The notes beneath the pieces were generated by a model that worked only from the letters and a program-made list of their open reading frames with translations, did not search any database and had not been told where the DNA came from. Shown in pieces: positions 1 to 5,126 of a DNA stretch of 10,759 nt. How positions within the stretch are numbered: the stretch's first letter is position 1; each line of letters starts with the position of its first letter. A program made the translations under genes and the position numbers. Source of the stretch: Cytophagales bacterium (lineage in GTDB: Bacteria; Bacteroidota; Bacteroidia; Cytophagales; Cytophagaceae); assembly GCA_025360235.1 (NCBI GenBank), contig JANYCO010000082.1, positions 1 through 10,759 on the forward strand. The letters run 5' to 3'.

Positions 1-347
1 GCTTTATCTTTGAAGATCTCTAAAGCTTTTTCAAGACTGGGGTTTTGATAACGCATTCCAAAACCTACTACATAATTATCCCCTAACGCTTTTTGTACTA
101 AGGTTTGAAGTTCTAATCCATGAAAGAGTAAAGGAGAACCTTTCTCTGTCCAGAGTTTTTTGTATTCGTGTCCTGATTTTGGAGCGCGGAACGGAGCGAT
201 TATAAAGTTGATAAGCATCCAGCGGTTTAGAAAAGGAATATCGATTACCCTCCAATCCATTAAAAATTCTCTAAGATATTTTCTTACGTCTGAGGTCTTG
301 GTGCTGTCGGGTGTACCCAAGTTTACCAGCAATACTCCTGTTTTCAT
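1..347 (-). CDS. hemH: Ferrochelatase, N-terminal part (gene continues past the left edge)
   Basis: Ferrochelatase inserts ferrous iron into the porphyrin ring in the last steps of heme synthesis. I translated the minus strand by hand: 115 codons are open from the ATG at 347 to the window edge. The product begins MKTGVLLVNLGTPDS, the classic start of the family. It continues with DVRKYLREFLMD, then IIAPFRAPKSGHEYKKLW, then the conserved EKGSPLLFH and GMRYQNPSLEKAL segments. That covers roughly the first third of a normal ferrochelatase of about 320-350 residues; the catalytic His and Glu of the later part lie outside the window. The start is secure because an in-frame TGA lies four codons upstream. 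The gene is divergent from the helicase at 490, and the 142-base gap can hold a promoter for each. Family identity is recognised from sequence memory, not from a search. Confidence 0.93.
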   Translation of the reverse strand, partial: MKTGVLLVNLGTPDSTKTSDVRKYLREFLMDWRVIDIPFLNRWMLINFIIAPFRAPKSGHEYKKLWTEKGSPLLFHGLELQTLVQKALGDNYVVGFGMRYQNPSLEKALEIFKDK

Positions 348-373
348 TCTATCGGTTCAGCTTTTTACTTTGG

Positions 374-403
374 TAAAGGTAGAGAATAATGGTTAATTGT
401 CAA
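374..403 (-). promoter_or_regulatory. Candidate promoter of hemH
   Basis: Read on the minus strand, TTG (403-401) is followed by 19 bases and then TACCTTTA (381-374). This fits the Bacteroidota vegetative promoter (TTG near -33, TAnnTTTG near -7) except for the last base of the -7 box. Transcription would start roughly 20 bases before the hemH ATG. The match is by eye; A/T-rich DNA gives such matches by chance fairly often. Confidence 0.4.
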
Positions 404-460
404 TTGATAAAGATCATTGTAGAAATAAGGAATTAATTTGGAAATCTTTTATTGAGATCA

Positions 461-480
461 TTAACCATTAATTTGGTTAA
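461..480. repeat. 20-base palindrome before the helicase gene (possible operator)
   Basis: TTAACCA (461-467) and TGGTTAA (474-480) are perfect inverted arms around a six-base spacer. The right arm overlaps the first three bases of the candidate -7 box of the helicase gene, so a bound protein would block that promoter. No binding protein can be named from the sequence. Confidence 0.4.
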
Positions 481-485
481 CTTTG
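478..485 (+). promoter_or_regulatory. Candidate -7 box of the helicase gene, four bases before its ATG
   Basis: TAACTTTG fits the TAnnTTTG consensus exactly. It ends four bases before the ATG at 490, so transcription would begin at or next to the start codon, giving a leaderless or nearly leaderless mRNA. The upstream element is weaker: a TTG at 452-454 leaves a 23-base spacer, at the long end of what is usual. Confidence 0.45.
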
Positions 486-489
486 TGCC

Positions 490-1824
490 ATGACTTTTGA
501 AGAATTAAACCTTACCCGACCATTGTTAAATGCATTGGAAGACTTGGGTTATGTGAAGCCTACAACTATTCAGGAAAAAGGATTTTCTGTAATCATGTCT
601 GGAAAGGATGTGGTAGGAATAGCGCAAACGGGCACTGGGAAAACATTTGCTTACTTACTTCCGTGTTTGAGACAGTGGGCTTTCTCAAAGGAAAAAAATC
701 CGCAGATACTTATTCTTGTTCCTACTCGTGAATTGGTAATGCAAGTGGTGGAAGAGATCCAAAAGTTAACAAAGTACATGGATGTTGTAGTGGGGGGTGT
801 TTATGGAGGCACCAACATTAATACTCAAAAAGAGCTGGTCCATAAAGGTTTGGATGTTTTGGTAGCTACCCCGGGACGATTGATAGATCTTGCCTTAAGC
901 GGAGTATTGAAATTAAAGTCCATAAAGAAACTTGTAATCGATGAAGTTGATGAAATGCTGAACCTTGGCTTTCGTCCACAGCTGACACATGTGATGGAAT
1001 ATCTTCCAGCAAAAAGACAGAACCTTTTGTTTTCTGCCACCATAACGGACGAAGTAGGAGGATTTATTGACAGTTATTTTAATAATCCGGTAAAGATCGA
1101 AGCAGCTCCAATGGGTACACCCTTAGAGAATATCACACAGATCGGTTATAGGGTTCCTAATTTTAATACGAAAGTAAATCTGTTGGAATTTCTGTTGACA
1201 CAAGATCAGGAGATGAAAAAGGTCTTGGTATTCACATCAACAAAAGAATCGGCTGATTTATTATATGAAAAAGGCTGCTTGTTATTTCCTGATCAGGTTG
1301 GTGTCATTCATTCCAACAAAGCACAAAATCATCGCTTCAATTCAGTAAGGCAGTTTCAAAATGGCACCTATCGTATTCTCATCGCTACAGATTTAGTAGC
1401 CAGGGGTATAGATATTTCTGAAGTTACTCATGTGTTAAATTTTGACACACCGGATGTAGCGGAGAATTATATTCACCGGATCGGAAGAACGGGACGAGCA
1501 GATAAAAAGGGAGAAGCACGAACTTTCATCACGGAGAAAGAAGAGAAGAAGATCGCTACAATTGAGACGTTGATGAAATTCAAGATTAAAATTTCTCCTT
1601 TGCCAAAAGAAGTAAAGATTTCAGATGTTCTCATTGAGGAAGAGAAGCCAAAGATCAAGATGAAAATTGTGGAACCGAAAGTTCGCAAGAAAGAAGAAAC
1701 CGGTGGAGGAGCTTTTCATGAAAAAAGTGACAAGAATAAAAAAACAAACAATAAAATACATAGGGCAGAGGCCTTGAAGATAAAATACAATAAGCCAAAG
1801 AGTGCGAGAGGGAAGAAACGATGA
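490..1824 (+). CDS. DEAD-box ATP-dependent RNA helicase (RhlE-like)
   Basis: This cytoplasmic helicase of superfamily 2 unwinds short RNA duplexes using ATP, typically in ribosome assembly, RNA turnover or cold adaptation. The 444 residues show every core motif in order: the Q-motif region (F3 and TTIQ at 25-28), motif I AQTGTGKT (45-52), Ia PTREL (78-82), Ib TPGR (127-130), motif II DEVD (151-154), III SAT (182-184), IV VLVFTST (245-251), V ATDLVARGID (299-308) and VI HRIGRTGR (329-336). Motif II reads DEVD instead of DEAD. The acidic residues that hold Mg-ATP are kept, so activity is expected. From about residue 385 the protein becomes a Lys/Arg-rich tail ending KSARGKKR, which probably binds RNA nonspecifically. 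It is the first gene of the plus-strand cluster. Its TGA stop is also the first three bases of the left inverted repeat at 1822. The exact subfamily (RhlE, CsdA or other) is not settled. Confidence 0.95.
   Translation: MTFEELNLTRPLLNALEDLGYVKPTTIQEKGFSVIMSGKDVVGIAQTGTGKTFAYLLPCLRQWAFSKEKNPQILILVPTRELVMQVVEEIQKLTKYMDVVVGGVYGGTNINTQKELVHKGLDVLVATPGRLIDLALSGVLKLKSIKKLVIDEVDEMLNLGFRPQLTHVMEYLPAKRQNLLFSATITDEVGGFIDSYFNNPVKIEAAPMGTPLENITQIGYRVPNFNTKVNLLEFLLTQDQEMKKVLVFTSTKESADLLYEKGCLLFPDQVGVIHSNKAQNHRFNSVRQFQNGTYRILIATDLVARGIDISEVTHVLNFDTPDVAENYIHRIGRTGRADKKGEARTFITEKEEKKIATIETLMKFKIKISPLPKEVKISDVLIEEEKPKIKMKIVEPKVRKKEETGGGAFHEKSDKNKKTNNKIHRAEALKIKYNKPKSARGKKR
1820..1824 (+). repeat. GATGA, left copy of a possible target-site duplication
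   Basis: GATGA here is repeated at 2399-2403, just outside the right inverted repeat. The last three bases (TGA) also pair with the outer end of the right repeat. The duplicated target could therefore be as short as GA (1820-1821 and 2399-2400). Either reading gives the same sequence for the empty site. Confidence 0.45.
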
Positions 1825-1864
1825 CCGTTGATCAATATGATTTTGTGATTTCGCTGATTTGATT
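1822..1864 (+). repeat. Left terminal inverted repeat of the GxxExxY cassette
   Basis: These 43 bases match the reverse complement of 2356-2398 at 39 positions with no gap. The mismatches are at 1826, 1833, 1834 and 1854. The arm contains three near-tandem units of 8-9 bases built on TGATTT (starting at 1838, 1846 and 1855). Its first three bases are the stop codon of the helicase gene, and its inner end (TTTG, 1858-1861) is the -33 element of a consensus promoter pointing into the cassette. Confidence 0.9.
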
Positions 1865-1888
1865 CTTGCGTTTATTTTGATAGTTTTG
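1858..1888 (+). promoter_or_regulatory. Consensus promoter inside the cassette, driving the GxxExxY gene
   Basis: TTTG (1858-1861), a 19-base spacer, then TAGTTTTG (1881-1888) matches the TTTG-N19-TAnnTTTG pattern exactly. The -33 element is the inner end of the left inverted repeat and the -7 box lies in the unique leader. Transcription would start near 1895, leaving a leader of about 40 bases before the ATG at 1935. Confidence 0.55.
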
Positions 1889-1934
1889 TTGTAGAAATGT
1901 TTTTTATTTTTTACACTCAAAAATTTTTATAATC

Positions 1935-2345
1935 ATGATAAACAATAATTATAAGTATTCAGAACTGACCGGTAAGATTATCGGTTGTGCTATGAAAGTA
2001 CATAGTACGTTGGGGAATGGTTTTCAGGAGGTGATTTATCAACGCTGTTTGGCAATAGAAATGAAAAGGCAGGGGTTGGGTTTTGCCAGAGAATTGGAAA
2101 TGACGCTTCATTATGAAGGCATAAAAGTTGGAACAAGAAGGGTAGATTTCTTAGTTGAAGGTAAAGTAATGGTAGAATTGAAAGCAGTAAAAGGATTGGA
2201 AGATACGCATTTGGCTCAGGTATTGAATTATTTAGAAGCGTATAAATTGGAAACAGGATTATTAATAAATTTTGGATCAAGGAGTTTGGAGTTCAAAAGA
2301 GTTTCAAATGAACAAAAACTAGCCAAGCAGAACATCAAAAAATAA
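1935..2345 (+). CDS. GxxExxY family protein (PD-(D/E)xK nuclease superfamily)
   Basis: The family name comes from a motif seen here as G29-FQ-E32-VI-Y35. The 136-residue protein then shows the nuclease-fold core: E42 in the helix after the motif, VDF with D71, nine residues, then E81-L-K83, followed by Q95-xxx-Y99 (QVLNY). This order resembles the active site and QxxxY helix of RecB- and Cas4-like nucleases, and all key acidic and Lys residues are present. The family's length is usually about 120-140 residues, so this copy looks intact. No cellular role is established to my knowledge. There is no signal peptide or membrane segment, so it should act in the cytoplasm. The ATG at 1935 lacks a Shine-Dalgarno sequence and follows A/T-rich DNA. 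The gene has its own promoter and lies wholly between inverted repeats, suggesting it travels as a unit rather than belonging to the helicase operon. Confidence 0.9.
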   Translation: MINNNYKYSELTGKIIGCAMKVHSTLGNGFQEVIYQRCLAIEMKRQGLGFARELEMTLHYEGIKVGTRRVDFLVEGKVMVELKAVKGLEDTHLAQVLNYLEAYKLETGLLINFGSRSLEFKRVSNEQKLAKQNIKK

Positions 2346-2355
2346 TCGAAAGTAT

Positions 2356-2398
2356 AATCAAATCAACGAAATCACAAAATCATATAAATCAACAGTCA
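2356..2398 (-). repeat. Right terminal inverted repeat of the GxxExxY cassette
   Basis: This is the reverse complement of 1822-1864 at 39 of 43 positions. It starts ten bases after the GxxExxY stop codon and ends one base before the ATG of the DUF1456 gene. The TGATTT-type units of the left arm are kept here on the opposite strand. All four differences are single-base substitutions, with no insertion or deletion. Confidence 0.9.
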
Positions 2399-2403
2399 GA
2401 TGA
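2399..2403 (+). repeat. GATGA, right copy of a possible target-site duplication
   Basis: This repeats 1820-1824 and contains the ATG of the DUF1456 gene (2400-2402). A match this short could be chance on its own. Its weight comes from abutting the inverted repeat and from restoring an ATGA gene overlap when one copy is removed. Confidence 0.45.
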
Positions 2404-2651
2404 GTAATAATGATATAATGAAGAAATTAAGAGTGGCCCTGCATCTGCGGGATGATGATATTATCGCTATTCTTAAACTGGTAGATTTTAAAATTTCAAA
2501 AGCTGAATTAGGCGCTTTGTTTCGTAAAGACGACCACCCCAACTTTATGCCTTGTGGTGATCAGTTTCTTAGAAATTTTCTAAATGGGTTGGTGATTCAT
2601 ATGAGAGGGAAAAGAGGAGATGTTCCTGGCGCACAAACAGAAGAAAAATAA
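2400..2651 (+). CDS. DUF1456 family protein, single-repeat form (YehS-like)
   Basis: The protein has 83 residues and no known function. It matches the DUF1456 repeat as I know it: an N-terminal NNDIMKKLRVAL helix (3-14), a DDDIIAILKLVDFKISKAEL segment (18-37), the FRKDDHPNF turn (41-49) and the signature FLRNFLNGLV (56-65). E. coli YehS and many relatives are about 150 residues long and carry two such repeats. Here there is one complete repeat followed by a short polar tail, and it resembles the second repeat of longer Bacteroidota members. The ATG at 2400 is supported by the NNDI motif right after it. The gene begins one base after the right inverted repeat of the cassette and has no promoter of its own that I can see. 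If the cassette is an insertion, the gene was formerly coupled to the helicase and may now rely on read-through. Confidence 0.85.
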   Translation: MSNNDIMKKLRVALHLRDDDIIAILKLVDFKISKAELGALFRKDDHPNFMPCGDQFLRNFLNGLVIHMRGKRGDVPGAQTEEK

Positions 2652-2740
2652 GGAACCTTACAATAAATGGAATAGTTATACGACATGTAAGTATTGGTAA
2701 ACCGTTTTTGTCAATTACAAAATAATAATTTTTAGTTGGT

Positions 2741-4477
2741 ATGAAAAAGAATAAAGTATCTCTTTCCCAGGTGTTTAAAACTATAATCTGGCCAAGGAGA
2801 AAATTAATATTAGTAGGGCTCATCCTGATTATCATTAGTCGACTGGCGAGTTTGATATTGCCCTATGAAAGCAAAATATTGGTAGATGATGTTATCGCCA
2901 ATAAAGATCTGGTGAAATTGCAGTCATTGTTATGGATTGTGGGAGGGTCTATTTTGATAAACGCGATCACTTCTTTTTTACTAACCAAAATATTAAGCGT
3001 AGAAGCTCAAAATTTGATCTCCAGATTAAGAGTTCAGGTACAAAGGAAAATACTTTCTCTACCCATCAGTTATTTTGACAATACAAAATCCGGAGCACTT
3101 GTTTCACGGATTATGACTGATGTGGAAGGTGTTAGAAACCTTATTGGAACAGGTTTGGTCCAACTCATTGGAGGAACGATCACTTCGGTGATTGCGCTCG
3201 TAATGCTGATCAAGATCAATGCTTTGATGACGCTTTATGTTTTAGTTCCAGTCGGAATTTTTGCTTTTGTTGCCTTGAAAGCATTCGCTTATATACGTCC
3301 GATCTTCAAAACGCGCGGAGTAATAAATGCGGAAGTAACAGGAAGATTAACAGAAACACTCAATGGAGTCCGTATTATAAAAGCATTTAATGCGGAAGAA
3401 CAGGAATCAAAAACGTTTGAAAGAGGAGTAGATAGATTGTTTGAAAATATTAAGACGAGTCTTACCGCTACTTCTATTATTACAAGTTCTGCTACATTTC
3501 TTTTGGGCCTTGCCTCTGTAGGGATTATGGGTATTGGAGGATATTTAATGATTGACAAACAAATGACAACAGGTGAATTCCTGTCGTTTAATTTATTTCT
3601 TGGGTTTCTGATTTTCCCAATCGTACAAATGAGTAACATAGGTAGTCAGCTCACAGAGGCTTTTGCCGGGCTTGACAGGACAGAGGAAATTATGAATACG
3701 GCCCCTGAAGAGGATACAGCAAAGAGAACAGTTGTTCTAAAAGACATAAAAGGAGATATTAAATTTGATAAAGTTTCTTTTGCTTATCAGGAAGGAAAAG
3801 AAGTTCTGAATAATGTAAGTTTCAATGCTTCTGCAGGCACTGTTACAGCATTGGTAGGGACTTCGGGTTCCGGTAAGACCACAATCGCAGGATTAGTTGC
3901 TACGTTCCTGAATCCTGAATCAGGTTTGATTACAATCGATGGCATTGATCTTACTACCGTTACGCTTGGTAGTTATCGTCAACATCTTGGAGTTGTGTTG
4001 CAAGATGACTTCTTGTTTGAAGGAACGATTCGTGAAAATATATTATTTCCAAGACCAAATTCTACAGAAGAACAACTGCAAAAGGCCGTAAAAGCAGCTT
4101 ATGTAAATGAGTTTACCGATCGTTTTGAGACAGGATTAGACACCTTGATAGGGGAAAGAGGGGTGAAATTATCGGGAGGACAAAGGCAACGAATAGCGAT
4201 AGCCCGTGCCATTCTTGCAGACCCTAAGTTAATTATCTTGGATGAAGCTACTTCTAATCTGGATACACAAAGTGAAGCCATGATTCAGCAAAGTCTTGCA
4301 GAGTTGATGAAAGGGAGAACCACTTTTGTGATTGCACATCGGCTTAGTACTATCCGTCAGGCGAATCAGATTCTGGTTATTGAGAATGGACAGATTGCAG
4401 AGCAAGGAAATCATCATGAATTGATAGAGAAGAAAGGCCGTTACTACGAATTGCATACGTATCAGGCCAGAATATAA
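2741..4477 (+). CDS. ABC exporter, fused permease and ATPase (MsbA-type)
   Basis: This inner-membrane half-transporter should work as a homodimer and export a lipid, drug or peptide; the substrate cannot be read from the sequence. Its 578 residues are the normal length. The N-terminal half has about six hydrophobic segments (near 21-42, 62-84, 133-157, 160-183, 243-268 and 280-300). The ATPase half carries an aromatic A-loop Y349, Walker A GTSGSGKT (373-380), Q-loop Q421, signature LSGGQ (477-481), Walker B LIILDE (497-502), D-loop SNLD (505-508) and switch H533. All catalytic residues are present, so it should be active. It follows the DUF1456 gene after 89 bases, in which I find no convincing promoter. 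The next gene starts six bases after its stop, so those two are very likely cotranscribed. MsbA-like lipid flippase is one possibility among several. Confidence 0.93.
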   Translation: MKKNKVSLSQVFKTIIWPRRKLILVGLILIIISRLASLILPYESKILVDDVIANKDLVKLQSLLWIVGGSILINAITSFLLTKILSVEAQNLISRLRVQVQRKILSLPISYFDNTKSGALVSRIMTDVEGVRNLIGTGLVQLIGGTITSVIALVMLIKINALMTLYVLVPVGIFAFVALKAFAYIRPIFKTRGVINAEVTGRLTETLNGVRIIKAFNAEEQESKTFERGVDRLFENIKTSLTATSIITSSATFLLGLASVGIMGIGGYLMIDKQMTTGEFLSFNLFLGFLIFPIVQMSNIGSQLTEAFAGLDRTEEIMNTAPEEDTAKRTVVLKDIKGDIKFDKVSFAYQEGKEVLNNVSFNASAGTVTALVGTSGSGKTTIAGLVATFLNPESGLITIDGIDLTTVTLGSYRQHLGVVLQDDFLFEGTIRENILFPRPNSTEEQLQKAVKAAYVNEFTDRFETGLDTLIGERGVKLSGGQRQRIAIARAILADPKLIILDEATSNLDTQSEAMIQQSLAELMKGRTTFVIAHRLSTIRQANQILVIENGQIAEQGNHHELIEKKGRYYELHTYQARI

Positions 4478-4483
4478 TTCTGC

Positions 4484-4750
4484 ATGGATAAAGAGAAAAT
4501 ACAGGCCAATAACCCATTGCATGGTAAGACATTAGAGATGATCCTTAATGATTTAGTGGAGCATTTGGGTTGGGCAAAGATGGCTGAAAAAATTCCTATA
4601 AATTGTTTTATAAAAGACCCCAGTATAAAATCCAGTCTCGCTTTTCTACGGAAAACTCCTTGGGCCAGAACCAAAGTGGAGGTCATGTACGAGTTTAACT
4701 GGAAAAAAATTGCCAAAGCAAAGGGCAAATCATCTGATAATCAAGAATAA
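4484..4750 (+). CDS. VF530 family putative DNA-binding protein (DUF2132)
   Basis: The family is small, cytoplasmic and of unknown precise role; it is named after Vibrio fischeri VF530 and described as DNA-binding. The 88 residues show its two hallmark blocks: NNPLHGKTLE (9-18) and KDPSIKSSLAFLRKTPWAR (44-62), with EHLGW (26-30) between them. These blocks cover nearly the whole fold, and the end is a Lys-rich tail (KKIAKAKGKSS). There is no signal peptide. The gene starts six bases after the stop of the ABC exporter, so it shares that transcript. The pairing with an exporter gives no obvious functional link, but a second small protein family (DUF1456) and an RNA helicase lie in the same cluster. 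Family membership is recognised from the motifs; nucleic-acid binding is family knowledge, not something visible here. Confidence 0.88.
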   Translation: MDKEKIQANNPLHGKTLEMILNDLVEHLGWAKMAEKIPINCFIKDPSIKSSLAFLRKTPWARTKVEVMYEFNWKKIAKAKGKSSDNQE

Positions 4751-5054
4751 CATCTTTTAATTGACAGCACATCCGTCAAAAGTAATTCCTTTAAAACTAT
4801 ACTCTTCCACGAACCTACTTTTTCGTTTAATTTATAGTGCGAATAGGCATTGAATACCTTTGGAAAGGAAGAATCCGCCATTGCAAAATCAAACAAAGCG
4901 GAAGGAAACCAAAAGCACTCATTTTTTTACAAAATCGTATCTGAATTCAAATGATTACGGGACGGTGAAAATCACCCAAAATCTACCTTCCGGAACAAAG
5001 TGAAAAAAAGCAAAAAAGTCGACTTTTGCGGTTTTTAAAAATCGAAACGGAAAA
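4751..5054. other. Intergenic stretch without a confident gene
   Basis: This gap separates the VF530 gene from the tetR promoter. I find no tRNA, terminator or known RNA in it. It contains a short inverted repeat GGTGA-AAA-TCACC (4964-4976) and a perfect 14-base palindrome (5014-5027). On the minus strand a frame is open from about 4926 down to the TGA at 4743-4741, with an ATG at 4881 giving 46 codons. Its residue mix looks protein-like (for example FPSALFDFAMADSSFPKVF), but I recognise no family and it overlaps the end of the VF530 gene. It may be a remnant or chance. Confidence 0.5.
5014..5027. repeat. Perfect 14-base palindrome AAAAGTC/GACTTTT
   Basis: The two seven-base arms meet without a spacer. 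With a two-base bulge the pairing extends to GC on each side, and a GG and five T follow at 5030-5035. It could be a protein site or a weak hairpin. It is too A/T-rich and too far from the VF530 stop to be called a terminator. Confidence 0.35.
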
Positions 5055-5086
5055 TTTGCAATTGATTTTTTAAAATGCTACTTTTA
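5055..5086 (+). promoter_or_regulatory. Candidate promoter of the tetR gene
   Basis: TTTG (5055-5058), a 20-base spacer and TACTTTTA (5079-5086) fit the Bacteroidota promoter except for the last base of the -7 box. Transcription would start near 5093, about 35 bases before the ATG. The operator-like palindrome at 5085-5102 covers the end of the -7 box and the predicted start point, as expected for self-repression. Confidence 0.5.
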
Positions 5087-5102
5087 TGACTGACTAGTCA
5101 TA
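5085..5102. promoter_or_regulatory. Probable TetR operator (self-repression)
   Basis: TATGACT (5085-5091), GACT, then AGTCATA (5096-5102) form an 18-base palindrome with perfect seven-base arms. Inside it TGACTAGTCA is itself a perfect ten-base palindrome, preceded by an extra TGAC. This size and the position over the promoter of a TetR gene are typical of TetR/AcrR operators. Binding is inferred from position only. Confidence 0.6.
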
Positions 5103-5126
5103 TTAATACTAAAAACGTGTAAAATT

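Larger units (their letters stand above)
1822..2398 (+). mobile_element. Putative 577-base mobile cassette carrying one GxxExxY gene
   Basis: The unit consists of a 43-base left inverted repeat, a 70-base leader with a promoter, a 136-codon gene, ten bases, and a 43-base right inverted repeat. The flanks carry GATGA on both sides. Deleting the unit and one flank copy joins the helicase stop and the DUF1456 start as an ATGA overlap, which looks like an undisturbed operon junction. No transposase or recombinase is encoded, so movement would need the GxxExxY protein itself or an enzyme supplied elsewhere. I infer mobility from the repeat structure and the junction. An alternative is that the repeats are dispersed palindromic elements that happen to bracket the gene. 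Confidence 0.6.

Noticed and set aside
160..396. 78-codon plus-strand frame over the start of ferrochelatase
   Set aside because: The opposite strand encodes an unmistakable ferrochelatase N-terminus, and this frame's product resembles no protein family.
1621..1920. 99-codon minus-strand frame across the helicase end and left repeat
   Set aside because: It is the antisense of the Lys-rich helicase tail plus A/T-rich leader DNA, which yields hydrophobic residues by composition alone.
1822..2398. The inverted repeats as a very long transcript hairpin or terminator
   Set aside because: The arms are separated by 491 bases including a full gene, so a terminator role is implausible; paired element ends fit better.
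2652..2740. Promoter for the ABC exporter in the 89-base gap
   Set aside because: TTTG at 2707-2710 and TAATTTTT at 2726-2733 are only 15 bases apart, and no other pair fits the usual spacing.
4761..4779. Inverted repeat TTGAC-N9-GTCAA after the VF530 gene as a terminator
   Set aside because: The stem has only five pairs, the loop is nine bases, and no T run follows it on the plus strand.
4964..4976. GGTGA-AAA-TCACC as a regulatory RNA or terminator
   Set aside because: Five pairs around three bases with no T run or linked gene; such short repeats are common by chance.
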